64,000 nt of DNA from the NCBI RefSeq assembly GCF_018531375.1, contig NZ_JAHBOH010000001.1, positions 1,984,001-2,048,000 of the forward strand, given 5' to 3'. The notes under the pieces are model-generated. The model saw only the letters and a program-made list of their open reading frames with translations, ran no database searches and was not told where the DNA came from. Origin of the DNA: Cellulomonas fulva (GTDB lineage: Bacteria; Actinomycetota; Actinomycetes; Actinomycetales; Cellulomonadaceae). Made by a program: the position numbers and the translations under genes. Within the stretch, counting starts at the first letter, position 1. Each line of letters opens with the position of its first letter. Positions 47,372 through 55,835 of the stretch are shown here, in pieces.

Positions 47372-47424
47372 CTTGGCGTCAAGAAATGAACGAATGCGTG
47401 GCCGAAACGTGACGTTGAGTTCAA
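47372..47424. promoter_or_regulatory. Operator-like repeats in the importer/ROK divergent region
   Basis: CTTGGCGTCAAG (47372-47383) is an 11/12-type inverted repeat, and the 11-base string GTCAAGAAATG that ends it is identical to the one at the sucC operator (23010-23020). TTGA-GT-TCAA follows at 47415-47424. The rest of the 291-base spacer (47236-47526) holds no gene; the ROK -10 box TATCCT is at 47515-47520. Confidence 0.45.
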
Positions 47425-47526
47425 TCCGCGCGGACCCGGGAGCGGGCGGTCCGCCATCGGGGTGGTGCCCTGCCGTCGGCCTGCCGACCGCACGATCCCG
47501 GTGGCCAGCCTGTGTATCCTGCGCGC

Positions 47527-48723
47527 GTGGGCACCGACCGGGTCACTCCGGGCTCTCAAACTTCACTGCGTGAAGCCAACCGAGCGCGGATCGTCAACGC
47601 CGTCCAGCAGCGTGGCTCGCTCACGCAGGTCGAGCTGGCCGGCCTCACCGGCCTGTCCCCGGCGACCGTCTCGAACATCGTCAAGGAGCTCACCACCGCG
47701 GGCGTCCTGCACACGGCCCCCACGTCCCGGTCCGGGCGCCGCGCCCAGCAGGTCACCCTCGCGCGCAACCTCGGCCTCGTCGCGGGGCTGCACTTCGGGA
47801 CGCGCTCGCTGCGCGTGGCGCTCGCGGACGTCTCCCACCGGATCGTGGCCGAGCAGCGGCTGCCGCTGCCCCCCGACCACCGCGCGGACGTCGGCCTGGA
47901 CCGCGCGGCGCAGCTGCTCGCGGAGATGGTGGAGCAGGTCGACGCGTCGATGAGCGAGGTCCTCGCGGTCGGCGTCGGCGTGCCCGCCCCGGTCGACGTG
48001 CGCACGGGACAGGTCTCGACGCGGGGCCTCCTGCGCGGCTGGGACGGCGTGGCGGTGCCGGACCTCCTGGGCGACCGGCTGGGCGTGCCGGTCGAGGTGG
48101 ACAACGACGCGAACCTGGGTGCGCTCGCGGAGGTGCGGCTGGGCGCGGCGCGTGGCCACCGGCACGCGGTCTACCTGCGGGCGTCGCACGGCGTGGGGGG
48201 CGGGCTCGTGCTCGACGGCCGCGTGTTCCACGGCCGGATGGGCTCGGCGGGCGAGATCGGCCACGTGACGATCGACGACCACGGGCCCGTGTGCCGCTGC
48301 GGCAACCGGGGGTGCCTCGAGATGTACACCGGCGCGCGCGTGCTGCTCGACCTGCTGCGCCCGACGCACGGGTCGCTCACGCTGGCGGACGCGGTCGCGC
48401 GCGCGCTCGAGGGTGACCCGGGGTGCCGGCGGGTGTTCGCCGACGCCGGCCGGCACCTGGGCGTCGCGCTGGCGAGCGTGTGCAACCTCGTCGACCCCGA
48501 GGTCGTCGTCGTCGGGGGACAGCTCGCGGAGGCCGGTGACGTGCTGCTCGACCCGTTGCGCGCGACGCTCGTCGAGCGCACGCTGCCCAGCATCGGCGGC
48601 CCCGCGCTCGTCGTGCCGTCGGCACTCGGGGCGACCGCCGAGGTCCGCGGCGCGCTCGTCGTGGCACTCGAGAGCGCGTCGATCCGCACCGACCTCCCGA
48701 CCGGGGCGGGGGCGCAGGCATGA
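47527..48723 (+). CDS. ROK-family transcriptional regulator
   Basis: 398 residues. An N-terminal winged helix (NRARIVNAVQQRGSLTQVEL, GLSPATVSNIVKEL) is followed by a ROK kinase-like domain with the sugar/phosphate loop HFGTRSLRVALAD, DNDANLGALAEVRLG, and the zinc-binding CRCGNRGCLEMY that defines ROK regulators. Such proteins are usually repressors released by a sugar. GTG 47527 lies exactly six bases after TATCCT, so it is leaderless. It heads a chain of four genes with 4-bp overlaps (regulator, binding protein, ATPase, permease), so the regulator is made with the importer it probably controls. The divergent importer may be another target. Confidence 0.92.
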   Translation: MGTDRVTPGSQTSLREANRARIVNAVQQRGSLTQVELAGLTGLSPATVSNIVKELTTAGVLHTAPTSRSGRRAQQVTLARNLGLVAGLHFGTRSLRVALADVSHRIVAEQRLPLPPDHRADVGLDRAAQLLAEMVEQVDASMSEVLAVGVGVPAPVDVRTGQVSTRGLLRGWDGVAVPDLLGDRLGVPVEVDNDANLGALAEVRLGAARGHRHAVYLRASHGVGGGLVLDGRVFHGRMGSAGEIGHVTIDDHGPVCRCGNRGCLEMYTGARVLLDLLRPTHGSLTLADAVARALEGDPGCRRVFADAGRHLGVALASVCNLVDPEVVVVGGQLAEAGDVLLDPLRATLVERTLPSIGGPALVVPSALGATAEVRGALVVALESASIRTDLPTGAGAQA

Positions 48724-49847
48724 CCGCCCGGCCCGGCCTCGCCCGGCGCGCGCTGCTCGTCGGGACCGGGCTGCTCGCGCTCGTCGTACCGCTCGCCGCG
48801 TGCACCACGTCGAGCACCGGGGACGTGGGCACGGGGCGCCGTGACGCGATCGCGCTGCTCCTGCCCGAGTCCAAGGCGGCGCGGTACGGCGAGATCGACC
48901 AGCCGGAGTTCGAGGACGTGGTCGAGCGCCGCTGCCCGACGTGCCGCGTGCTGTCCGCGAACGCCGGCCAGGACGCCGCGCTGCAGCAGCAGCAGGCCGA
49001 GTCGGCGCTCACGCAGGGAGCCGGCGTGCTGGTGCTCGACGCGGTCGACGCGGTCGCGGCCAAGGGGATCGTGGCGCGGGCCCACGCGCGCGGGGTCCCC
49101 GTCATCGCCTACGACCGGTTCATCGCCGACGCGGACCTGGACTACCTCGTGTCGTTCGACTCGCGGCGCGTCGGCCGGATCCAGGGCGTCGCGCTGGCCC
49201 GCGCGATCGCCGAGCGGGCGGGGCGGGACACCGACGAGACGTCGTCCGCCCCCGGGGGCGGGGTGCTGCTGGTGACGGGCGCCGCGACCGACCCCAACTC
49301 GCGGGGGCTCGCCGAGGGGGCGCGGACCGCGCTGGAGGCCGCCGGCCTGACCGTCCTGGCGCAGTACGACACACCCGACTGGAGCCCTGACAAGGCCCAG
49401 GAGTGGGTCACCGCGCGCCTGTCCCAGCTCGACGACGACGTCGACGGCGTGTACGCCGCGAACGACGGGATCGCCGGCGGCGCGATCTCGGCGCTCCGGG
49501 CCGCGGGACGCGTGCCCGTCGTGCCGGTCACCGGGCAGGACGCCGAGCTGGCCGCGATCCAGCGGATCCTCGCGGGCGAGCAGGAGATGACGGTCTACAA
49601 GGCCCTGTCCGTCCAGGCGCGCACCGCGGGCGAGCTCGCGGTGCGGGTGCTGCACGGCGAGGAGCCGGTCACCACCGCCCGTGTCGAGGGCGTCCCGGCC
49701 ATGCTCATCGACCCCGTCGCGGTCACGCGCGGCGACGTCCGCCGCATCATCGTCGACGGCGGCGTCTACACCACCGAGGAGATCTGCGTGCAGCCCTACG
49801 TCCGCGCCTGCGAGGAAGCCGGCCTGCTCGACGAGGCCGGCGCGTGA
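48720..49847 (+). CDS. Monosaccharide-binding lipoprotein (XylF-like)
   Basis: 375-residue periplasmic-binding-protein-like lipoprotein. The signal ends in the lipobox LVVPLAACTT. The mature fold has the XylF-type sequence IALLLPESKAARYGEIDQPE, followed by SANAGQDAALQQQQAESALT, VIAYDRFIADADLDYLVSFD and GVYAANDGIAGGAISAL, close to xylose/ribose binders. ATG overlaps the ROK stop by 4 bp (ATGA). Xylose is a reasonable guess but not provable from sequence. No xylA/xylB genes are in view. Confidence 0.9.
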   Translation: MTARPGLARRALLVGTGLLALVVPLAACTTSSTGDVGTGRRDAIALLLPESKAARYGEIDQPEFEDVVERRCPTCRVLSANAGQDAALQQQQAESALTQGAGVLVLDAVDAVAAKGIVARAHARGVPVIAYDRFIADADLDYLVSFDSRRVGRIQGVALARAIAERAGRDTDETSSAPGGGVLLVTGAATDPNSRGLAEGARTALEAAGLTVLAQYDTPDWSPDKAQEWVTARLSQLDDDVDGVYAANDGIAGGAISALRAAGRVPVVPVTGQDAELAAIQRILAGEQEMTVYKALSVQARTAGELAVRVLHGEEPVTTARVEGVPAMLIDPVAVTRGDVRRIIVDGGVYTTEEICVQPYVRACEEAGLLDEAGA

Positions 49848-50590
49848 CGCCCGGGCAGCCGCCCGTGCTCGAGCTGCGGGGGGTCAGCAAGAGCTACGGC
49901 GCGGCGCGCGCGCTCGTCGACGTCGACCTGACGATCCACGGGCACGAGGTCGTGGCGGTCGTGGGCGACAACGGCGCCGGCAAGTCCACGCTCGTCGACG
50001 TGCTCACCGGGACGTCCGCGCCCGACGCGGGGGAGGTGCTCGTCGACGGCGCGCCCGTGCCGCTCGCCTCGCCCGCCGCCGCGCGTGCCCTCGGCATCGC
50101 GGGCGTGTTCCAGGACCTCGCTCTGTGCGCCAACCTCGACGTCGTCGAGAACCTGTTCCTCGGCCACGAGCCGACCGCCGCCGGCCTGCTCGACGAGGTC
50201 GCGATGGAGAAGCACGCGTGGCGGCTGCTCGACCAGCTGGCGGTCCGGGTCGCCTCGGTGCGCGCGCCGGTCGCCGCGCTGTCCGGCGCGCAGCGGCAGG
50301 CCGTCGCGATCGCGCGGTCGCTGCTCGGGGAGCCGCGCGTGCTCGTGCTCGACGAGCCGACGGCGTCGCTCGGCATCTCGCAGACCGCGGAGTTCCTCAC
50401 GCTCGTGGAGCGGCTGCGCTCGCGCGGGCACGGCGTGCTGCTGACGAGCCACTCGCTGGTGGACGTGCAGGCGGTGGCCGACCGGATCGTCGTGCTGCGG
50501 CTGGGCCGCACCAACGGTGAGTTCGACGGCGCGACCGCCAGCTACGAGGACCTGCTCGCCGCCGTGACGGGCGTCGGGGTGACCCGGTGA
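49844..50590 (+). CDS. Sugar ABC transporter ATPase (single domain, XylG-like)
   Basis: 248 residues. Walker A GDNGAGKSTLVDVLTG, Q-loop GVFQDLAL, signature LSGAQRQAVAIARSLL, Walker B VLVLDEPTASLG and H-loop TSHSL are all intact. XylG/RbsA-type ATPases usually have two fused ATPase domains (about 500 residues); this one has a single domain and would work as a homodimer, as in FrcA-like systems. GTG 49844 overlaps the binding-protein stop by 4 bp, and its own stop overlaps the permease start, which keeps stoichiometry tight. Confidence 0.92.
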   Translation: MTPGQPPVLELRGVSKSYGAARALVDVDLTIHGHEVVAVVGDNGAGKSTLVDVLTGTSAPDAGEVLVDGAPVPLASPAAARALGIAGVFQDLALCANLDVVENLFLGHEPTAAGLLDEVAMEKHAWRLLDQLAVRVASVRAPVAALSGAQRQAVAIARSLLGEPRVLVLDEPTASLGISQTAEFLTLVERLRSRGHGVLLTSHSLVDVQAVADRIVVLRLGRTNGEFDGATASYEDLLAAVTGVGVTR

Positions 50591-51768
50591 GCCCCGGGCT
50601 GCGGGGGACGACGAGCGCGCTGTGGTCCCGTCTGCGCGTCGGCGAGCTCGGCGTGCTGCCGATCGCCGCGGGGCTCGTGCTGCTCTGGGCGGTCCTGGCG
50701 GCGTTCGAGCCCGCGTTCCTGTCCGCCGACAACCTGGTCAACCTCACGCAGCAGTCGGTCGTGGTCGGCGTGCTCGCGCTCGGCGTCGTGCTCACGATGC
50801 ACATCGGCCAGATCGACCTCTCGGTCGGCGCGCTGTCCGGCCTGGCGGCCGCGCTCGTCGCGGTCGGCACCGTGCAGGTCGGCTGGCCGCTGTGGCTCGC
50901 GGTGCTGCTCGCGGTCCTCACGGGCGCGGTCGTCGGCCTCGGGTACGGCCTGGTCTGCACGTTCCTGGGCGTGCCCGCGATCGTCTTCACGCTCGCCGGG
51001 CTGCTGGCGGTGACCGGGCTGCAGCTGCGCGTGCTGGGGCCCACCGGCTCGGTCAACCTGCCGTTCGAGTCCTGGCTCGTCGAGCTCTGCCAGACCACCT
51101 ACCTGCTGCCCGTGACGGCCTGGACGCTCGTGGTGCTCGTCGTCGCGGGCTACGCCGGCGCGCTCGTGCTCGACCGCGTCCGCCGTGACCGCGCCGACCT
51201 GCCCGTGCCGTCGGCGGCGCGCGCCGCGGGCAAGGTCACCGCGCTGGCGGTGGTGCTCGCCGTCTCCGTCGCCTACCTCGGCACCAACCGCGGGGTCGGC
51301 GCGCTCTTCGCGCTCTTCGTCGCGCTCGTCGCGGTGTGCGACCTGCTGCTGCGCCGCACGCGCTGGGGTCGGCACGTGCGCGCCGCGGGCGGGGACGTCA
51401 CCGCGGCGCGGCGGGCCGGCGTGCCCGTGGACCGGGTGCGGGTGTCGGTGTTCGTGGCGTGCTCGACGCTCGCGGCGCTCGCGGGCGTGGTGGCCGCGGG
51501 CCGGCTCGCGGCCGCGAACCAGGCGACCGGCTCGGCCGAGGTCACGCTGTTCGCGATCGCGGCCGCCGTGATCGGGGGGACGAGCCTGTTCGGCGGGCGC
51601 GGCTCGGCCTGGTCCGCGCTGGTCGGCGCGCTCGTCGTGCAGTCGATCGCCAACGGCCTGGTGCTGATCAACCTCGACCCGTCCGCGCGGTTCGTCGTCA
51701 CCGGCGTCGTGCTGGCCGCGGCGGTGACGATCGACGCGCTGATGCGCCGCGCGCGGGAGACGGCGTGA
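50587..51768 (+). CDS. Sugar ABC transporter permease (XylH-like)
   Basis: 393 residues, about ten membrane helices, of the branched/ribose-type permease family. Typical stretches are FLSADNLVNLTQQSVVVGVL, GQIDLSVGALSGLAAALVAV and GGTSLFGGRGSAWSALVGAL near the C terminus. A cytoplasmic loop (RRTRWGRHVRAAGGDVTAAR) carries the ATPase-contact region AARRAGVPVDRVRV. GTG 50587 overlaps the ATPase stop by 4 bp. Last gene of the ROK-headed operon; the secreted-protein gene that follows is on the other strand, 3 bp away. Confidence 0.92.
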   Translation: MSPGLRGTTSALWSRLRVGELGVLPIAAGLVLLWAVLAAFEPAFLSADNLVNLTQQSVVVGVLALGVVLTMHIGQIDLSVGALSGLAAALVAVGTVQVGWPLWLAVLLAVLTGAVVGLGYGLVCTFLGVPAIVFTLAGLLAVTGLQLRVLGPTGSVNLPFESWLVELCQTTYLLPVTAWTLVVLVVAGYAGALVLDRVRRDRADLPVPSAARAAGKVTALAVVLAVSVAYLGTNRGVGALFALFVALVAVCDLLLRRTRWGRHVRAAGGDVTAARRAGVPVDRVRVSVFVACSTLAALAGVVAAGRLAAANQATGSAEVTLFAIAAAVIGGTSLFGGRGSAWSALVGALVVQSIANGLVLINLDPSARFVVTGVVLAAAVTIDALMRRARETA

Positions 51769-51771
51769 CCC

Positions 51772-52185
51772 TCAGCGCGAGCGTGGCGTGAACGACGTCC
51801 GGCACGTCCACCTGGTCGAGCCCTTGGTGGCGGTCACGTCGACGTAGACGCGGTAGCCGACGGTGGCGCCGCTGATGTAGTAGCTCAGCGCGGCCTTGCC
51901 CGACGAGCTCGCGGTGGCCGTCTTGGTGGTGTTCGTCGTCTTGTAGTGCGCCACGGTCTTCACCTTCGCCCCCGAGCTCAGCCGCGAGACGTTGACGCCG
52001 ACGTAGGTGTACTGGCGCGGGCTGGTGGTCGACACGCTCGCCGCGCAGGACTTGGTCGCCGCGGGGTGGGCGGTCGCGGTCGGGTGCGTGGCGGCGGTCG
52101 CGGCAGGCCCGACGAGGGCGAGCGGGGCGGCCACGAGCAGGCCGGCGAGGACGGCCGAGGTGCGGCGGGAGAGGCGCGAGAGCAT
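51772..52185 (-). CDS. Small secreted protein, unknown
   Basis: 137 residues with a clear Sec signal peptide (RLSRRTSAVLAGLLVAAPLA, cleavage after PAATAA). The mature part of about 100 residues has two cysteines (SCAASVS near the start, TRWTCRTSF near the end) likely to form a disulphide, and a beta-rich Thr/Ser/Lys composition (KTTNTTKTATASSSGKAAL). It looks like a small beta-sandwich module such as those that accompany cell-wall or polysaccharide proteins, but no family is recognised. Converges on the sugar permease gene 3 bp away. Confidence 0.75.
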   Translation of the reverse strand: MLSRLSRRTSAVLAGLLVAAPLALVGPAATAATHPTATAHPAATKSCAASVSTTSPRQYTYVGVNVSRLSSGAKVKTVAHYKTTNTTKTATASSSGKAALSYYISGATVGYRVYVDVTATKGSTRWTCRTSFTPRSR

Positions 52186-52352
52186 GGGGACCTTCAGGGC
52201 TGGCCGGCGGGGGGGAACCCAGCGTCGGCGGGCGACGGGCTCCGCGTCGAGCCCGCATGGGCGGATCCTCCCGCACTGCCGGGAGATCTCACCCGTCTGG
52301 TCCCGTCTGCCCCGGGGCAGGGGGCAGGCGCGGGCGGTGGCACACTCGTCGC

Positions 52353-53126
52353 GTGACGGGCGCGCACGGGCTACCGGACCAGCGACCGGCCCGGGTGCGG
52401 CTCGAGTGGGGCCGCGCAGGAGCGCTGGCGCTGCTGGGCGCGCACGCTCCGGGCACGCTCGTCGTCGTGGTCGACGTGCTGTCCTTCTCCACGGCCGTGA
52501 CCGTCGCGTGCGAGCGGGGCGTGGTGGTGCACCCCTACCCCGACCGGGACGCCGACGGCGCGCAGGCGCTCGCGACGCGGGCGGGCGCCGCCCTGGCGAG
52601 TCCGCGGCGTGACGGGCGCCTCAGCCTCTCGCCGGCGTCCCTGGCGGGCGCGGAGCCGGGCCGGCTGGTCCTGCCCTCGCCGAACGGAGCCACGATCACG
52701 CACGCGCTCGCGGGCACGGGGGCGACCGTGGTCGCCGGGTGCCTCCGCAACGCTCGCGCGGTGGCCGCGTGCGTGGCGGCTCATCTCGCCGTGGACCAGG
52801 GGCACGGCGTGGTCCTCGTGCCGGCGGGAGAGCGGTGGCCCGACGGCAGCCTGCGCCCGGGCCTCGAGGACCTGCTCGGCGCCGGGGCGGTCGCGGCGCG
52901 GCTCGGCGCCGGGCCTGGCGTCACCCTGTCGCCCGAGGCGTCCGCCGCCGCCGCGCTCTGGCGGGGGACACCCGACCCCGCGGCGACGGTCGCGGCGAGC
53001 ACGAGCGGACGGGAGCTCGTCGAGGCGGGGTGGTCGCGCGACGTCGAGATCGCGGTGCAGGTGGACGCCACCGCCACCGTCCCGCGGCTGCTCGACGACG
53101 GGCTCGGCCCCGCGTTCCGGGCGTGA
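52353..53126 (+). CDS. ComB-like 2-phosphosulfolactate phosphatase family protein
   Basis: 257 residues. ComB-type phosphatases hydrolyse 2-phosphosulfolactate in coenzyme M synthesis; bacteria without that pathway keep paralogs of unknown substrate. Landmarks are VVVVDVLSFSTAVTVACERG at the start, LVLPSPNGATITHALAG (the SPNG motif) and VVLVPAGERWPDGSLRPGLEDLL (ERW...EDL). GTG 52353 is six bases after CACACT, consistent with a leaderless message. Converges with purU. The true substrate in this organism is unknown. Confidence 0.88.
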   Translation: MTGAHGLPDQRPARVRLEWGRAGALALLGAHAPGTLVVVVDVLSFSTAVTVACERGVVVHPYPDRDADGAQALATRAGAALASPRRDGRLSLSPASLAGAEPGRLVLPSPNGATITHALAGTGATVVAGCLRNARAVAACVAAHLAVDQGHGVVLVPAGERWPDGSLRPGLEDLLGAGAVAARLGAGPGVTLSPEASAAAALWRGTPDPAATVAASTSGRELVEAGWSRDVEIAVQVDATATVPRLLDDGLGPAFRA

Positions 53127-53133
53127 GGACCCG

Positions 53134-54006
53134 TCAGCGGAAGACGATGGTGCGGTGCCCGTCGAGCAGGACGCGGTGCTCCGCGTGCCAGCGGACGGCC
53201 CGCGCCAGGGCGCGCCGCTCGACGTCCTGGCCGAGCGCGACCAGGTCCTCCACGGCCCGCGTGTGGTCGACGCGCTCGACGTCCTGCTCGATGATCGGCC
53301 CCTCGTCGAGGTCGCCCGTCACGTAGTGCGCGGTCGCGCCGATGAGCTTGACGCCGCGGTCGTGGGCCTGCGCGTAGGGGCGGGCGCCCTTGAACGACGG
53401 CAGGAACGAGTGGTGGATGTTGATGACGCGTCCGGCCAGACGACGGCACAGGTCGTCGGACAGGATCTGCATGTACCGCGCGAGCACGACCAGCTCGACG
53501 TCCAGCTCCTCGACGAGCTCCAGCAGCCGCGCCTCGGCCTGCGCCTTGGTGGCGGCCGTCACCGGCACGTGGTGGAACGGGATGCCGTAGAACGCGGCGA
53601 GCGGCTCGAGCACCGTGTGGTTGGACACCACCGAGACGATGTCGATCGGCAGGTTCTCCGAGCGCTGGCGGAAGGCCAGGTCGTTGAGGCAGTGCGCCGC
53701 GGTCGAGCCGAGGACCAGGGTGCGCACGGGTCGCCCGGCGACGTCGAGCGACCACTGCATGGCGAACGGCGCGGCCAGACGCTCGAGGGCGCCCGCGAGC
53801 TCGTCGTAGGTCGCGGCAGACGCGACCTGCACGCGCATGAAGAACAGCCCCGACAGCGGGTCGCCGAACTGCTGCGACTCGGTGATGTTCCCGCCGTGCT
53901 CGGCCAGCAGGCCCGCGACGGCGTGCACGATGCCGGGGCGGTCCGGGCAGGACAGCGTCAGGACCCAGTGGGTCGGGCTCACGTCCGGGCTCGCAGTGTG
54001 GGACAC
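53134..54006 (-). CDS. purU: Formyltetrahydrofolate deformylase
   Basis: Hydrolyses 10-formyl-tetrahydrofolate to formate and tetrahydrofolate, balancing one-carbon units. 290 residues. The N-terminal ACT domain (HWVLTLSCPDRPGIVHAVAG, about 13-90) is followed by the formyltransferase-like catalytic domain. Its active-site stretch is VINIHHSFLPSFKGA (catalytic Asn-His), with GATAHYVTGDLDEGPIIEQD supplying the Asp. The VSNH and PFHHVPV signatures separate it from PurN. GTG 54006 is chosen; the upstream frame is shadow. Lone gene, back to back with an acetyltransferase gene. Confidence 0.95.
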   Translation of the reverse strand: MSHTASPDVSPTHWVLTLSCPDRPGIVHAVAGLLAEHGGNITESQQFGDPLSGLFFMRVQVASAATYDELAGALERLAAPFAMQWSLDVAGRPVRTLVLGSTAAHCLNDLAFRQRSENLPIDIVSVVSNHTVLEPLAAFYGIPFHHVPVTAATKAQAEARLLELVEELDVELVVLARYMQILSDDLCRRLAGRVINIHHSFLPSFKGARPYAQAHDRGVKLIGATAHYVTGDLDEGPIIEQDVERVDHTRAVEDLVALGQDVERRALARAVRWHAEHRVLLDGHRTIVFR

Positions 54007-54054
54007 GAGGCCCGAGAGTAGTCCGCGGCGCCGCGCTGCTGACACCATGGCCGC

Positions 54055-54558
54055 ATGACGGCCGACCTCGACATCCGCCCGGTCTCCACCGACGAAGCCG
54101 GTGAGCTCCTCACCCTGCGCCGCGCCGCGTTCGTCACCGAGGCGCAGCAGTACGGCGACCCCAACATCCCGCCGCTGACGCAGACGCTCGACGAGCTCGT
54201 CGTGGACCTGCAGCGCGAGGACGTCGTGACGCTCGGCGGCTGGGACGGCCACCGGCTCGTCGGCTCGATCCGCGTGCTCGTCGAGGACAGGAAGGCGACC
54301 CTCGGACGCTTCGCGGTCGCCCCGGACCTGCAGGGTCACGGCTTCGGCACGCAGCTGCTGCTCGCGATCCTGCCGTACCTGCCGGACGGCATCGAGGAGG
54401 TCTGGGTCTTCACGGGCCGCGACTCGGTGCAGAACATCGCGATGTACGCCAAGCACGGCTACGAGCACCAGCACGACCAGACCGCCGGCGACCTCACGTA
54501 CGCGTTCCTGCGCAAGTCGCTGGTCGAGACGCCGGACGTCCCCGAGGCGGACCGCTGA
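54055..54558 (+). CDS. GNAT family N-acetyltransferase
   Basis: 167 residues. The acetyl-CoA loop is FAVAPDLQGHGFGTQLLLAI (Q-G-x-G-F-G) followed by FTGRDSVQNIAMYAKHGYEH, a very typical GNAT C-terminal half. The N-terminal region, RPVSTDEAGELLTLRRAAFV, starts the fold. Substrate unknown. ATG 54055 lies six bases after CACCAT. The phosphotransferase gene follows after 7 bp and is likely on the same message, which would put two potential drug- or metabolite-modifying enzymes together. Confidence 0.9.
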   Translation: MTADLDIRPVSTDEAGELLTLRRAAFVTEAQQYGDPNIPPLTQTLDELVVDLQREDVVTLGGWDGHRLVGSIRVLVEDRKATLGRFAVAPDLQGHGFGTQLLLAILPYLPDGIEEVWVFTGRDSVQNIAMYAKHGYEHQHDQTAGDLTYAFLRKSLVETPDVPEADR

Positions 54559-54565
54559 CGGACCG

Positions 54566-55306
54566 GTGAGCATCCCGGTCGGTCACGTCGAGGTACCCGA
54601 GCGGGTGCACCGCCTGGTCGGCGACGCCCCGTTCGTCGCGGACCCCCCGATCGAGGCGGTGTGGCGCAACGAGGTCGGCGGGACGACGTTCTTCTCGCCG
54701 GTGCACGGCGCGTACGTGAAGTGGGCGCCCGCCGGGACCCCGGTGGACCTCGCCGAGGAGTCGCGCCGCCTGCGCTGGGTCGCGCGGTTCACGCGCGTCC
54801 CCGAGGTGCTCGACGTCGGGTCCGACGACGAGGGCGCGTGGCTGATGACGCGCGCCGTCCCCGGCCGCAGCGCGGTGCACCCTGCGTGGCTGGCGCGCCC
54901 GGAGGACGCCGTCCGGGCGGTCGGGGCGGGTCTGCGGGCCTTCCACGAGTCGGTCCCGGTCGCCGGGTGTCCCTACGACTGGGGCGTCGAGGTGCGACGG
55001 GCGTCCGCACCCGACCCGGCGGCGGTCGACGCCCTCGGGCCGCCGCCGCCGGTCGACCGGCTCGTCGTGTGCCACGCCGACGCGTGCGTGCCCAACACCC
55101 TGCTCGACGACGACGGCCGGTGGCTCGCGCACGTCGACCTGGGCCGGTGCGGCGTCGCCGACCGCTGGGCGGACCTGGCGGTGGCGACGTGGAGCACCGA
55201 GTGGAACTACGGCCCCGGCTACGAGGAGCCGCTGCTCGAGGCCTACGGCATCGACCCCGACGACGAGCGCACCGCCTACTACCGCGCCCTGTGGGACCTC
55301 ACCTGA
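54566..55306 (+). CDS. APH(3')-like aminoglycoside phosphotransferase family protein
   Basis: 246 residues, kinase-like fold. The catalytic loop VCHADACVPNTLL (Asp172, Asn177) and the metal motif AHVDLGRCGVADRWADLAVA closely follow the APH(3') pattern HGDAC-x-PN / DLGR-x-GVADR-x-DIA, with Ala for the first Gly. The ATP lysine is in AYVKWAP. The length is a little under the usual 260-270. The similarity to APH(3') is strongest in these two motifs, so this may be a genuine aminoglycoside 3'-phosphotransferase or a relative acting on another small molecule. Starts at GTG 54566, 7 bp after the acetyltransferase gene; its last 8 bp overlap the convergent VOC gene. Confidence 0.85.
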   Translation: MSIPVGHVEVPERVHRLVGDAPFVADPPIEAVWRNEVGGTTFFSPVHGAYVKWAPAGTPVDLAEESRRLRWVARFTRVPEVLDVGSDDEGAWLMTRAVPGRSAVHPAWLARPEDAVRAVGAGLRAFHESVPVAGCPYDWGVEVRRASAPDPAAVDALGPPPPVDRLVVCHADACVPNTLLDDDGRWLAHVDLGRCGVADRWADLAVATWSTEWNYGPGYEEPLLEAYGIDPDDERTAYYRALWDLT

Positions 55307-55796
55307 CCGGCTGCTCGCCGCGGTAGGCCGCCTCGATCGGGGCGATCTCGATCTTCTTCTGCGTGAGCATCACCTGCGTGGCGCGGGCCGCGCCCTCGGG
55401 GTCGGCGTCCGGCGACGTGGTGAGCTCCATGAGCCGGCGGGGGACCACCTGCCAGGACAGGCCGAACCGGTCGGTGAGCCAGCCGCAAGCGACCTCCTGG
55501 CCGCCGCCGGCGAGCAGGGCGTCCCAGTAGTGGTCGACCTCGGCCTGGTCGGCGCAGTCGACGACGAACGAGAACGCGGCGGTGAGCTGCAGGGACGGAC
55601 CCGCCGAGATCGCCTCGACCGGCTGGCCGTCGAGCTCGTACGCCACGATGAACGGGGCGCCCTTGGTGACGCCCGGCATGTCCGCGGGCGCGTGGATGAC
55701 GTTGGTGATGCGCGAGTTGGGGAACACCGAGACGTAGAACTCGGCGGCCTCGAGCGCGTTGTCGTCGTACCAGAGGTGGGGGTGGACGATGCCCAT
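55299..55796 (-). CDS. VOC family protein (PhnB/3-demethylubiquinone methyltransferase-like)
   Basis: 165 residues, one glyoxalase-type beta-alpha-beta-beta-beta domain: VHPHLWYDDNALEAAEFYVS, FPNSRITNV, then VDCADQAEVDHYWDALLAGG and CGWLTDRFGLSWQVVP. This is the PhnB-like subgroup often labelled 3-demethylubiquinone-9 3-methyltransferase although it lacks a methyltransferase fold. It follows an SRPBCC gene and an ArsR gene on the same strand, a common trio of unknown purpose. Start ATG 55796 has an AGAGGAA-like site upstream. Confidence 0.9.
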   Translation of the reverse strand: MGIVHPHLWYDDNALEAAEFYVSVFPNSRITNVIHAPADMPGVTKGAPFIVAYELDGQPVEAISAGPSLQLTAAFSFVVDCADQAEVDHYWDALLAGGGQEVACGWLTDRFGLSWQVVPRRLMELTTSPDADPEGAARATQVMLTQKKIEIAPIEAAYRGEQPVR

Positions 55797-55835
55797 GGTG
55801 GTGGTTCCTCTCGCGGTGGGTTGGTTGTGGGTGGG

